Source: Antedon bifida
Lineage: Eukaryota; Echinodermata; Crinoidea; Comatulida; Antedonidae
Assembly: GCA_963402885.1 (NCBI GenBank)
Contig: OY727100.1
Coordinates: forward strand, 9,393,395-9,457,394
DNA length: 64,000 bases
Reading direction: 5' to 3'
Shown: piece by piece, positions 23,931-35,694 of the stretch
Position numbering within the stretch: the first letter of the stretch is position 1
Layout of the letters: each line of letters begins with the position of its first letter
Program-made: the position numbers and the translations under genes
The notes under the pieces: generated by a model
The model's database searches: none
What the model was told of the DNA's origin: nothing
What the model saw: the letters and a program-made list of their open reading frames with translations, nothing else

Positions 23931-24246
23931 TAGAATAAACTAACTTTTTCCTTTAAAAAATCATTTTTCAAAAACATATCTTGCATTTGTTTATTTCATT
24001 TTAATTTTTATGCCCCACATAACTAACTACACATCGTCTTAGCTTGGATCTGTTTTGTTATTTGTACTCGCCGAAGCTTCATTACATTAGTCAACCCTAC
24101 ATGTTATGACAAAGGTTCTTCATTATTAAAATCTGCTGGATGATGATTTACCGGTTATATTGATTGTTATTGCAATGCCATTATCTTAAATGATTATTAT
24201 TATTATCATCATCATTTACACATTAGTAACTAAACACATATTAAAC
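23931..24246. other. No gene seen
   Basis: AT-rich DNA between the presumed RPGRIP1L promoter and the 29-bp minisatellite. There is a short ATT/ATC microsatellite near 24190-24215. No coding signal. Confidence 0.5.
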
Positions 24247-25110
24247 TGGTACTGGTTAGCATTCATAAACTTTAGTTTTACTGGTTAGCATTCATAAACT
24301 TTAGTTTCACTGGTTAGCATTCATAAACTTTAGTTTCACTGGTTAGCATTCATAAACTTCAGTTTCACTGGTTAGCATTCATAAACTTTAGTTTCACTGG
24401 TTAGCATTCATAAACTTCAGTTTCACTGGTTAGCATTCATAACTTACTTTAGTTTCACTGGTTAGCATTCATAAACTTTAGTTTCACTGGTTAGCATTCA
24501 TAAACTTCAGTTTCACTGGTTAGCATTCATAAACTTTAGTTTCACTGGTTAGCATTCATAAACTTCAGTTTCACTGGTTAGCATTCATAAACTTTAGTTT
24601 CACTGGTTAGCATTCATAAACTTTAGTTTCACTGGCTAGCATTCATAAACTTTAGTTTCACTGGTTAGCATTCATAAACTTCAGTTTCACTGGTTAGCAT
24701 TCATAAACTTCAGTTTCACTGGTTAGCATTCATAAACTTTAGTTTCACTGGCTAGCATTCATAAACTTCAGTTTCACTGGTTAGCATTCATAAACTTTAG
24801 TTTCACTGGCTAGCATTCATAAACTTCAGTTTCACTGGTTAGCATTCATAAACTTTAGTTTCACTGGCTAGCATTCATAAACTTCAGTTTCACTGGTTAG
24901 CATTCATAAACTTTAGTTTCACTGGCTAGCATTCATAAACTTTAGTTTTACTGGTTAGCATTCATAAACTTTAGTTTTACTGGTTAGCATTCATAAACTT
25001 TAGTTTTACTGGTTAGCATTCATAAACTTTAGTTTTACTGGTTAGCATTCATAAACTTTAGTTTTACTGGTTAGCATTCATAAACTTTAGTTTCACTGGT
25101 TAGCATTAAT
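24247..25110. repeat. 29-bp minisatellite with higher-order structure
   Basis: About 29 head-to-tail units of 29 bp (core ACTGGTTAGCATTCATAAAC then TTTAGTTTC). Units differ at a few fixed positions (TTTAG or TTCAG, GGTTAGC or GGCTAGC, TTTC or TTTT). From about 24747 to 24950 the GGCTAGC variant recurs every 58 bp, so pairs of units were amplified together. One unit near 24438 has a small insertion. Confidence 0.97.
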
Positions 25111-25259
25111 TAACTTTCATTTCTTTCAGTCCTTTCCAAACTACTACAATATTCACGCGCGTTCAACATCCGGGATAGCAACTGACATAATCCTGGGTGC
25201 GCTCTACAACTCGGATTTGCTATAAATCCTACAATTACTAATAAAAGAATACAGATAAC

Positions 25260-26250
25260 CCCGCTTGAATTATTGTCCAATTTCAATTTTTCAAGGAATT
25301 AGTATTAATGATAGACTTATTATTTTCTTTGAAAAATATAATTTGTTCTATAAACACTAGTACGGGTTTCGTGAAAAATATAGTACAAAACTATCCCTAA
25401 TTAATTAATCTAATTAATAATTATCTATTTGCCATTTTAATTGATTTTTCTAAAGCCTTCGATACAATTATTCACCAAATGTTATTATCCAAATTATATT
25501 ATTATTATTAAAAATAGATCAAAGCTCCGATCAGTTATCAATTTAATGCGGTGTTCATCAGTTTCAGTAGTTTTGGCGTGTATATCCCGGGTGTGTATAA
25601 AGTAGATGAAGAATTGCTTGATTATTAGTGATTACGGTACGTTTGTCGGCAGCTGTATTATATCTTACACTAAATGTATACTAGACCTACTGATTGTTAA
25701 ACAAATAATGACGACAATTTAATAACATCCAAAAGTCGTTTTTTTGTAATTTTTCAATTCCTATTAATGACTTACATAATTCGCAAGCAGTATTGATTGT
25801 TCATTGTCATTGTCAAAATATCGAACTGGTGTGAAGCTATAGAATAAATTGACAGTTAATTTTGTCAAAACTTATTATATTATCTTTTCTAACCGATCCA
25901 AAATTATTATTAAATCAAACAATATCTATTACAAAAATGTAAATGAATTAGGTGTTTTGATAGCCATATAAGCTTGATTAAAAATAGGATACAAGAGAAA
26001 TCTGGAATTCTGAAAGTAACGTCATATTGTAACCGTAACATTTTACTTATGCTTTACAATCATTATAAATCATTTATTCAATAAAATATAGTTTTGTAAT
26101 TTGGGGTAGTACGTACTCTGATTTTTATGTCTCCAGGCCATCTTCTTCATTGTTGAAAGAACTGGTATTTTAGATCTATAAGTCTATGTCTATAAGCTGT
26201 TTGAATTAAGTATAGTTACATTTGTTCATGATCTAATTTATGGCAAAACT
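25260..26250 (+). mobile_element. Highly decayed LINE reverse transcriptase
   Basis: Around 25380-25500 the plus strand reads LINNYLFAILIDFSKAFDTI and then IHQMLLSKLYYYY. The DFSKAFDTI stretch is the RT motif A containing a catalytic Asp. Further right, stop-filled frames keep weak RT-like words. No long ORF. The upstream RT motifs are missing or unreadable. Confidence 0.65.
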
Positions 26251-26600
26251 CCACATTATTTAATTATTGTTTCAGCCGAACATGCAGAAGAAAATCCTGC
26301 TTATATGCAGAGCTGCGTATATTGCGCATTACCCTCTGAATCTAATTTACTGGCAGTATAAAGTAGATTGCAACATCTGGTCAAACAATACCTTATATGA
26401 GGTCCGCAGCTATGCCTGTTATGTCCGGATGCGGTTCCGTGGCCTTTGCTAATCCAATGGCATTCTATAAGGCAGAAGATTAGCTATTATGAGGCAAAGC
26501 CTAGGTCGCCACTCCTGCTATTCTTTTTTAGGGTGGTTCTATAGCTTTTGAATTGCAACAAACCTGTAAATGCTGAGTAAAATCAAAACATCTTTATTCT
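26251..26600. other. No gene recognised
   Basis: A somewhat GC-richer stretch with a 61-codon open frame at 26267-26452 that I cannot match to any family. No splice context or repeat structure supports it as coding. Confidence 0.4.
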
Positions 26601-26975
26601 AGTTTGTATTCTCTTCATCTTCCTTATGATCATGTTCATCATTGTCATATTTATCATCTTCGTCTCATTACTCGTGTTCATTATCACCATATTCATCATC
26701 ACCACCACGTTCATCATCATCATCATCATTATATCATCATCAACCTCATTACTACGTTCATCATCACCACGTTTATCATCATCATCATTATTATTATATC
26801 ATCATCAACCTCATTACCACGTTCATCATCATCATCATTATATCATCATCAACCTCATCACCACGTTCATCATCATCATTATATATCATCAACAACCTTA
26901 TTACCACGTTCATCATCATCATCATCATCATTATCATTACCATCTGTATTCGTTATCACCATTGCCATAAAAACA
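26600..26975. repeat. CAT/ATC/CAC microsatellite-rich block
   Basis: Degenerate (ATC)n and (CAC)n runs with repeated CATCAACCTCATTACCACGT modules about 60-70 bp apart. The long frames across it are low-complexity (His/Ser/Ile), and I reject them as genes. Confidence 0.9.
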
Positions 26976-29577
26976 GAGAAATAAACTGAACTGGAATCCA
27001 GTTTACCATTATTGCGTCACGGTCGCCACTCTCATATGTTTCGTTATTATTATTAATAATGAGAATATTACTTCTTTAGTATGACTTAGGAGTATTAGTG
27101 CTTCCTCTGTCTCTTGTCAGTGTACTCATTTGGTATGACTTAAAGCTCAGATACAGGCATGAATTTTAAATATAATATCTGGTTAATTGTACATAAATCA
27201 AATATTTGTAACAGAAATCAAGACGAAAAAACATGAATTTCGCTTAATATGGTCAAATACAAAATTTGGCATAATTCTGCCATAAAAACCAGGAAGACTT
27301 TTTTTCAGTAGTTAGGTAGTTTAACCTAATGTAATAACATGTCTGGTGACTCCCTAGAAGGTGAAAAAAGATAGTGGATATACAGTGGATAATTTTTGCT
27401 ATAGCATGAAAATAAAAATCTGAAGTTGAATAAAAATACCAGAAATGTAAAATTCAAGTTATATTACCTATATTTAGTCATCTGATAACATTTTTTACCA
27501 CACCGTTTATTTTTCATAGCTTTTTAAAATGCCTCTCTATTTACAAAATTTGTGTACAAAAGAATAGAGATTTTACTGTGTAATTTGAACTATCCCCCCA
27601 CTGATAAGAAAGTGCTTATTTTCAACAAAAGCTTGTGTAACATAAATAAAATCCCAAAAATTATGAAACATAGGGGAAACTATAGATCGATAATTATTGG
27701 AATGTATGATCAATAGAAATTTTTTGCCCGCACCTGGCCTTTTAAGAGTATTCGGTTTTTTCGTTCTGTCTGTCTATATACTTATTTGGTATTTAGTATT
27801 GTGTCGGTTTGTCTGTATGCTCCTTTATGACATGATGGAACTTGTATAGTATTAATTTATCAGAAAAATTTATATAATGGACTATTTTAATTAAATAATA
27901 CGTAAACAAACATCTATTTTTCGTTTTTTTTTATTTTCTTAGTTAACCATAAGTTGATCCAGAAGTAAGCATATGTTATACAATCAACTACTACTAAATT
28001 ATAATAAATAATTGTTGATTATATATTTTATACCATTATTCACGTAGATATTCGACGAAGAAAACGATAACATTATTAAGATATTGCTACTTCTAACCAT
28101 CTATACTGTTATAATATACATTACAATAGAATTACCCATAAAATGAATATACATGTATATAAAATTTCTTTACAAATACTAATAACCACCTACTCGGTCG
28201 TAAAGTGCAATTTTAATACCCCTTTCACACAGTTTCGATATAGGCGATATGAAAGGGGTATAATACATTAAGACATCTTTGTACCTAAATCATAAAAAAC
28301 AAACATTAGGCCTACTACTGATCGATTTGAATGTTGTTACTGCATTACAATAACGAATGTATAGTTACACAAATTGTTTTATCATTTATATTTTACATAC
28401 TCGCAGCACAATTTAAGGAGTTTTAGGGTATCTTGGCGCTTATTCGATTGCATAACTTAACATTTGATTGAAGCTCTTTATGACCTAGGGCATTTAGTTA
28501 TTTAGGTAGTGCTTAGTCAGCCTATATTTTCTAGGTTGACAAGCAACTAACTATAATAATACGGTCCTATGATAATATTATATAAGTATTAAAGTATATG
28601 GTATAATAATTATTCTTCCTTAAAATATATAATTATTATGATAAATTCGATTTATGAACATCTAACTACATACCTAGTCTACATTATATTCTTTGCCTAA
28701 TATTCGTAGTATAAAGTCTATAAATACTTTTACATTTGTAGCTAAAATAATTCAACGAATGATCAGGTAAAAATCATTTGGGATGTCAAAGACTTTGAGT
28801 TTTTGAAGATTAGTACATTTTAAAAATCTTTGTATTGTTGCGATATAACAATTCCGGCTATTTTTACATTTGTGGCTAAAGTTTTTTACATTTCTTTCTT
28901 ACTAATTTTTGGGGATAATTATATTTGCAGGCTCTACCAATCTGTTTTATACAAATACGAAAACAATAACCACAATTTAAGGGGAAAAACACCAATAGTA
29001 GGTGGCGCCAAACTCTTGATTCGACTCTCATTTTCTCACGCTCACCACACTCACACACTACTATGTTGGTACATACTCCTCATCGTTGTTGTTTCCAGAT
29101 GTCTTTTTAAAGATAAGACAATATAGATCTATAAGGATCTGATTGGTCCAAACAAAAATATTTCCAATCCCCATTAATTCAGAATGTACTTTGCTAAGTA
29201 TAAGTATCAAGCTGTAGTAGCAACATCAACTATAGTAGGCTACATTATGCTTTCAAATCCGATAAAATTAAAACTAAAAAAAAGCTAACCTTGAATATAA
29301 ATCAATAAATAAATTAAGTGATCGATTTTAAAAATAAACTATTTAATTTTGGAACATTAAATTCTTTATTTTCTTTAATGTTGACTGACCATAGATAGTG
29401 TCCAGTAAGCGGAATCACGTTTGCAATTTGCCGTTTTGTAATCCAGACCAATAAGAATAATCACGAAACTTTAAAATGTTGTTTAAAAAAGCAAGGTAGT
29501 AGAATATATGTCATATTATTTATCTGCTTCTGCCTAGATGTATGAATATTGTATATAATACATTATTAATATTGAGT
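26976..29577. other. Gene-free AT-rich DNA
   Basis: No coding signal on either strand. Short inverted ends TAATACCCCTTTCA and TGAAAGGGGTATAAT bracket about 50 bp near 28213-28264, possibly a collapsed MITE. The open frames at 28830-29126 are not supported by any family resemblance. Confidence 0.5.
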
Positions 29578-31839
29578 TTAATAACGTTTCACCACACCCA
29601 GATTATAATTTTGACTGAGTAGCTTGGGACATTTACTCAAGAGATTATACATACATACAAAATCATTGCCACATAAATTGTTATTTCTAATATCAAGTAC
29701 TTGTAACTGATCTCTTACATACATCTTTGTCATTTCAATTATTATATCACCTGATAGTTGGCAATCATGCAGGTCAATTGCAATTAGCTTAGAAGAATTA
29801 CTCACAAAAGTACGCAACAAAGTACAATTAATGTTATTGAAAGCATTATTCGCAATATTAAGTTTTTGTAATTTTACATTTCCTTCATTCACTTTGATCA
29901 TTTTATTCATTACATCACCTGATAATTTGCAATTATTCATATAAAGGATACGCAGCTTATGATACTTTCTCAAGAAGGTACCTAGTAAAGTACCATCAAT
30001 GTCACCCATATCATTATTACCAATATAAAGCTCTTGTAGTGCTATGTTATCTTCTCCATACACTCTTATCATTTCATTCATTAATTTGCAATTATTCATA
30101 CCAAGTACAGTTAGTTTTCGAGAATTTGTCAAGAAAACACCCAGTAAAGTACCATCAACGTTACTGATATCGTTACTTCCAATATTAAGTACTTGTAATT
30201 GAACCTCACCTTCTGCATACATTCTGACTTTTTTCATTGCGTCACGTGAGAGTTAATTATGTAAGCGTAATGTATGCAGCGCAGTAACCTTACTCAATAA
30301 AATACACAGCAAAGTACAATGAACGTCACTATTGCCAATATTAAGCTCTCGTAGTGCTAACTCATCTCCCGCATACACTCTGATCATTTCATTCATTACA
30401 TCACCTGATATTTTGCATTTCGGCATGTGTAATGTATGTAACTTTGGAGATTTACTCAAAAAATTACCCATCAAACTACCATCAACACCACTGATATTAT
30501 TATTCCCAATATTAAGCCTTTGTAGTTGTTGTAACTCATCTTCTGTACAGACTCTTATCATTTCATTCACTAAAGCAAATACCAAATGACATAAAAGATT
30601 CACAAACAATTTCAATATTTAAGGCTATTCTCATTCCTGGTTATTTTTACATTGATGACCGAATAAATATTATTATTGTTATTATTATTATTATTACTAC
30701 GTGACCTGATAATTTACAATTATTCATGCTAAGTGCACACAGATTTCTAGACTTTGTCAAGACAGCACCCAGTAAAGTACCATCAACGTTCTGATATCAT
30801 TACGTCCAATGTCAAGTACTTGTAATTGCAACTGACTTTCTGAATACACTCTGATTATTTTATTCATTGCATCATGTGAAAGTTTGCAATTGTGAACATG
30901 CAGTGTATTCAGCTTAGGCAAGTTACTCAAGAAAGTACCCAGTAAATTACCATTGATGCCACTGAAATCATTATTGCTAACATTAAGCTCATGTAGTGCT
31001 AACTCATTTTTTGCATACACTTTGATAATTTCATCCATTACATCACCCGATAGTTTGCAATCGTTCATGTGCAGTGTAAGTAGCTTAGGAGACTTTTTCA
31101 AGAAGGTACCCAGTAACGTACCCTCAAGGCCACTGAAATAATTATTTCCAACAATAAGCGTTTGTAATTCTAACTCATCTTTTTCATACACTATCATCAT
31201 TTTATTCATTACTTGACCTGAAAGTCTACAATCAGACAACGCCAATGTGTGCAACTTTGGAGATATACTCAAGAAAGTACCCAGTAAAGTACCATCAATT
31301 TCACTGAAATCATTATTACTAATATTAAGCTCTCGTAGTGCTAACTCATCTCCCGCATACACTCTGATCATTTCATTCATAACAACACCTGAAAGTTTGC
31401 AATTATTCATGTGCAGTGTGAGAAGCTTAGGAGACTTTCTCAAGAAAGTATCCAGTAAAGTGCCATCAATGTCACTCAAATTATTTTTTGTAATATTAAG
31501 CACTTGGAAGGATAATCCATTTCTAGATATCACTTCATCATTCATCTTTTTTGCTATTTCATCATAAATTTCTTGGTGCTTGTAATTATGCAGCTCAGTC
31601 GTGATGGTATGGGATATTATATGCTTTTTTTTATGATCTCAACAAACTCACTAGGAGGCTTTTTTAATACATTTTAAAGATTTCATTCAGCACAGCACCG
31701 GATAGGTTGCAATTATACATGAAAAGAGCTCGCAGGAAAAGACACTTTTTCAAAAAAGTGCCTAATAAAGTACCATCAATACCACTGATATCATTATTCG
31801 AAATATCAAGCTCTTGCAATAGAAAGAAGTATTCCACTA
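29578..31839 (-). pseudogene. Modular leucine-rich-repeat protein, disrupted
   Basis: On the minus strand about a dozen copies of a ~57-residue module encode paired ribonuclease-inhibitor-type LRRs, e.g. LRELNISNNDFSEIDGTLLG then TFLSKSPKLHTLHMNNCKLS and GDVMNEMIRVYAGDEL. The module period is exactly 171 bp over 30770-31454. The first module begins after an acceptor-like TTTTTATTTTTAG at about 31840 and runs into stops near 31690. Later breaks are a one-base loss near 30785 (NDI then TL instead of a Ser-Asn-Val-Asp-Gly run), an ATT-rich insertion near 30600-30705, and a TAA at about 30252 where TGC-AAA should be. The C-terminal frame ends at 29578. The LRR type is that of NLR and related proteins; no NACHT ATPase was seen. 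A gene broken by assembly error is possible. Confidence 0.75.
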
Positions 31840-31969
31840 AAAATAAAAATGGGAAAAAAAATAGTTTTATTATTTTATAAAACCTGTGAAAAACTATATG
31901 ATGTTGAATTAGTTAGCCACATATGCAATATGCGACGTCAACAGGGCCGCCACGTGAAGGCTTCAACAT

Positions 31970-32560
31970 GGCCCCGGGGCCCCGGGGAGGGACAATCCCA
32001 AAGGCAGCAAAAGTGTAATCAAGGTAATCAAGGTGATTGTAATTGAATGATTGATTATAAAAAATGATGGTTGGACAAGGTAGATGTCTCTGAAGTTCCT
32101 GGTACAAAAGAAATACTATTTGCATGGAGAATACGGAAGAATCCAGCACCTACCGAAATTATATATTTTGTGATAGAAGGGCGGAACAATACTGTCATCA
32201 TCCGGGAGGGGCAATCCCCAAGGCAGCAAAAGTGTAATCAAGGTAATCAAGGTGATTGTAATTGAATGATTATAAAAAATGATGGTTTGACAAGATGAAT
32301 GCTGAAGAAAATGGACAGCACTTTCAGCAAAAGTAGCGTGCCTAAGCAGCTTCGACAAAAATGAAAAAAAAAAAAAAGGAAATTACAGTTACTCTTTCAA
32401 GACTCACAGAGATGAATTTGATTGAAGGAGACTAATTCGAGCCTTACACCAAGCGCCTCCGGCAGCAAAAGTGTAATCAAGGTAATCAAGGTGATTGTAA
32501 TTGAATGATTATAAAAAATGATGGTTGGACAAGATGAATGCTGAAAAAAATGGACAGCAC
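31970..32560. repeat. Three copies of a ~100-bp repeat
   Basis: GGCAGCAAAAGTGTAATCAA followed by GGTAATCAAGGTGATTG and AAAAAATGATGGTT occurs at about 32001, 32221 and 32461. Copies two and three continue into GATGAATGCTGAA and TGGACAGCACTTTCAGC. The flanks GGGGAGGGACAATCCC and GGGAGGGGCAATCCCC also match. Spacing is 220-240 bp. It belongs to a dispersed family (see 63.65-64.0 kb, inverted). Confidence 0.85.
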
Positions 32561-32890
32561 TTTCAGCCAAACTAAATTACAGATACTCTTTCAAAACACA
32601 CAGTGCCCCTGTACCAATTCTGGCGACGACAATAGCAACTCAGAAACTCGCACAAGCCAACATATAGGTGATATTCCAGAGGAAGTCGGAAGATGACATG
32701 AATCCTGATATATAAAGTGTTGGTAGTTGGTTGGTAGAAAACAAGCCACTAAAACTTATGCAAATGTAGGCCATACATCTGAATTGCAGAGCTTGGAAAA
32801 ATAGAAGAGGAATGTGAAGTATGCAGAAGCAATTGTTCATGCTAGACAGACAGGCTAGCACTGTCAAGGATTGAGACTGGTAGAATTTTT
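32561..32890. repeat. Dispersed repeat, inverted copy at the right window end
   Basis: Contains GGCCATACATCTGAATTGCA and AGAGGAATGTGAAGTATGCA near 32769-32830. The reverse complements occur near 63870-63930. It lies directly beside the piggyBac remnant, so it may be part of that transposon or of a non-autonomous derivative. Confidence 0.65.
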
Positions 32891-33223
32891 TCAGATAAAA
32901 TACTCATATAAACCATGGTGGTGACGCTTTTTTCCTCTCTTTGAACAAACAACGCAGTCTGGTTCTGCTGTTTTTCCAGATGGCGTCTTGTTTTGATTGA
33001 TCCCTGGAAAATGCCGTTCGGTCAGCCGCTGGGGTGAATCTGTTGGACATCTTCCTGGCCTGGTAGGACGTCGAACGTAGCCTTCAATCAAACCATCAAT
33101 AAGGTCGAGTCGCAGCTTGTCGGACCTAATACGCTGATTAGGTCTAAACCATCTGTAAATGATAAGAGCGTTAGTGAAACTTACCTCCAACAAGTACATG
33201 AAGATATACCATCGAGTTAACAT
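32891..33223 (-). mobile_element. piggyBac-type transposase, C-terminal fragment
   Basis: A 110-residue minus-strand frame reads WYIFMYLLEVSFTNALIIYR, then LRLDLIDGLIEGYVR, RHFPGI-like ERHFPGINQN and PDCVVCSKRGKKRHHHG. This is the order at the end of piggyBac transposases: last helical part with an NA-I-Y motif, basic linker, then the start of the cysteine-rich zinc-binding tail (CxxC). The DDD catalytic core is absent. It is a remnant and cannot transpose on its own. Confidence 0.8.
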
Positions 33224-33239
33224 TCTAGAAGTAATGCGT

Positions 33240-34500
33240 GATTTACTGAATTTTGCCCTTACGTAAATTTCAGTAGGGTAGCCCTCTCAGTAATAAAATA
33301 AAACTGCTCTTCCGAGGGGCCCTACGGCACATTTAAATATAATTTTAAAACAACTTAAACTAAACTTAAACTAAACTTCAAAGCATGTTCTCATTATTAA
33401 TTATAACTTTTTATACCATTTTTAATTATTTTTCACTGCAACCATCCTAGACCACCGGCAACAATTTACTTAAATGAATCTTAACAAGTGATTTAAAACG
33501 GTTATAATTGTTTTGTTCTTAATTCATAAGGTAGGCCATTCCAGAGTGAACTTCCATAATAAACAAAACTATGTTTGTATATTTCGAGGTTACATCTGGG
33601 CAAATACAACAGATTATTTTCATATTGTGTACACTACTAATATATTGCAAAACATCACATAACGCATTTGTCTTACAGGAGTTCGAATATCAGCACCTAG
33701 TATTAATTGTGCAGCTCTATTTTGTACCCTTTGCAATTTTAAAATATAGGCGTTTGAACCAGTACCCCAGATTTATTATATTAGATTAGATTTTATATAT
33801 GAATATGTGATAAAAATATAGCATTGTATAATCTTTTAATAACTTTTCAATCTATAAAACAGATGTAGAATTGTTGATAGTTTTGCACATATAGAATCAA
33901 TATGTACTTTCCATGAAAGTTGTTCATCAAATGTAAGTCCCAAATATTTAAACGTTTCAACTTTCTTAATCGGAATGTTATCAAAAATTAGTGTTTCATC
34001 GGTTGTTTTATTAACCGGGCATGACTACCAAAAAGCATGTATTTGGTTTTATCAATGTTTAGAGTTAATTTATGTTTATCTAACCATTGTTTTACATTTT
34101 CCAACTGTTCAGTTAAAACTGTTGTAAGCTCTTCATTTGATTTACATGCAAAAAAGTGCAGTGTCGTCTGCATAGAAAACTGATTTACAAATCCCATCAA
34201 CACTATCATGCAAGTCATTTATGTATGATTTGTGTATATTCTTGAATATTGTTCTGCTCCATCTATACTCATTTTGTAAGTTCTCTACTTGTTGTTCTAC
34301 TTTGCTGAGACGATCTTTAGTATCGTCAAGTTCGAAACGTATTTCTTCAATTGCAGCATCTGTTACAATTTGTGTAATGCTTTCAATCAGCTGGAGGTTA
34401 ACAATGCTCGCAATTTTCTCGGCTAGGTCATTGAAATTACTCGTATTACAATGTTGTAATCGAGTTGTGTACCAAGATTCAGCAATTAAAAACAATTATT
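33240..34500 (-). mobile_element. Internally deleted LINE: ORF1 coiled coil joined to RT palm
   Basis: Minus strand. At 34495-34250 a coiled-coil frame (LDDTKDRLSKVEQQVENLQN) of the type found in LINE ORF1 proteins runs directly into INDLHDSVDGICKSVFYADD with TALF. The latter is the RT motif C with its YADD catalytic pair. After a frameshift near 34150 the frame continues LENVKQWLDKHKLTLNIDKT (34110-33990). Decayed thumb and connection sequence follows to about 33240. The ORF1-to-palm junction means the endonuclease and the front of the RT were deleted. Confidence 0.75.
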
Positions 34501-35161
34501 GTAAACGGCGACAGCCTGCAGCGAAGCATCCTCGTCTTATTATGTGCGGGTATGTTTCAGCGTCAACAACCACATACAGTGTGTACCACATTCGGAAAAC
34601 ACCCCAATTCGGAGAAAATCGTTTAACCTAAATTCCTTTTTCGCCAATAATGATTTCTCCAACAAAATTAATTAGTATACTGGTTTTCATTCTGGTGATA
34701 AAAGCAAGTACCGAAAGTATGTACTGTACCAACTTTCTATACCATTGAGTAAAAATTCTAAAAGTTAAGCGGAATTTACCGAAATTTGTCCTTACGCAAA
34801 TTTATAAATAGAAGCCTGCCAGCGCAAGGTGGTATTGATGGAATAATGATGTTAACAATCACCAATTTCTAATGTTGACAATCGATAATTTGAAGGTGGC
34901 GGTTACTGTACATTAGCCTCCATGACCCTGTACTCAATTCTCTTATTAACTACACCTATTTTAATTCAAATTACCAAAACATGTTCATTATTTCCTGAAA
35001 TTCGTATATGAGTTTTAAATGTTAAATCAATATTTTACACCCAGCTAATAAACTAATAGTATGACCATAGAACATAATTGTTAGATTCAAAACAAGTATA
35101 CTGTACATAAACTAACAACTGCAATACATATTTTGTGAATTCAAATACAAAAAATACATAC
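34501..35161. other. No gene recognised
   Basis: Sequence between the LINE remnant and the DED-like exon. The frame at 34221-34631 on the plus strand is the shadow of the LINE coiled coil. The DNA from 34640 to 35160 shows nothing I can name. Confidence 0.5.
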
Positions 35162-35694
35162 CGGTACTTTGAATGCCAAATGCGTCCTGTGAATGTTTTC
35201 CAAGAAGTTGTGCAAAGTTCTTGATTTTATCTGGATCATCTGCTAAAAGTTGTTCTGTCTCTAGCTTGAATATGGCATCCAGAATATTTGTATAATTGTA
35301 CCTTATGAAGTTATAATAGTTGTTAACGTTCGATAACGCATCTTGATCAGCCTGTCTCACAGCTTTAAACAGCTTTTGTCGATATGATGACAACTTTTTC
35401 TTATGAGTATTTGGAATATTGTTACCTTTCATATACCAACTTATAAGCTTTCTGGCACCATCTGGTCCTGTTAGTGTTGTAATCTCTAACAGCAGATTGA
35501 CATTATTAGGCGAGATGAAACCAACGTCTTCGAGTTTATTGAATAAAGTAATTCCTTTTGAATCTTTCTCGGTAAGATAGGCAAAATGTCAACAACTTGT
35601 AGTTTTCACCATCATATTTCTTACTGAGCTCAAATTTCAAATTTCTAAAATTACTTTCAAGGTCTGTCATTTCTCCAAATGTATGTGTGTTTGT
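35162..35694 (-). pseudogene. Death-effector-like domain exon with a frameshift
   Basis: One minus-strand exon bounded by a strong acceptor (TTTTTTTACAG at 35695) and donor (ACCG then GTATGT at 35161). The first ATG at 35670 opens MTDLESNFRNLKFELSKKYD. A one-base shift near 35575 is needed to pass into EKDSKGITLFNKLEDVGFIS then PNNVNLLLEITTLTG. The LF-x-LE-x-x-G-x-I-x-x-x-N-x-x-L-L pattern is that of death-effector-type domains in adaptors, caspases and invertebrate NLRs. The rest (YRQKLFKAVRQADQDALSNV to KNFAQLLGKHSQDAFGIQST) is helical and unrecognised. A NACHT or caspase part would be expected in the next exon, but none was found. The shift could be a sequencing error. Confidence 0.5.

Noticed and set aside
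23931..25250. FTO, the neighbour of RPGRIP1L in vertebrates, in head-to-head position
   Set aside because: I looked for coding sequence on the plus strand upstream of the RPGRIP1L start and saw only repeats and AT-rich DNA.
26604..26989. Overlapping 114-126 codon frames rich in His, Ser and Ile
   Set aside because: They are translations of a degenerate ATC/CAC microsatellite; several frames are open at once and no splice or family evidence exists.
30332..31567. Plus-strand frames rich in Ser, Leu and Ile
   Set aside because: Antisense shadows of the LRR modules on the minus strand.
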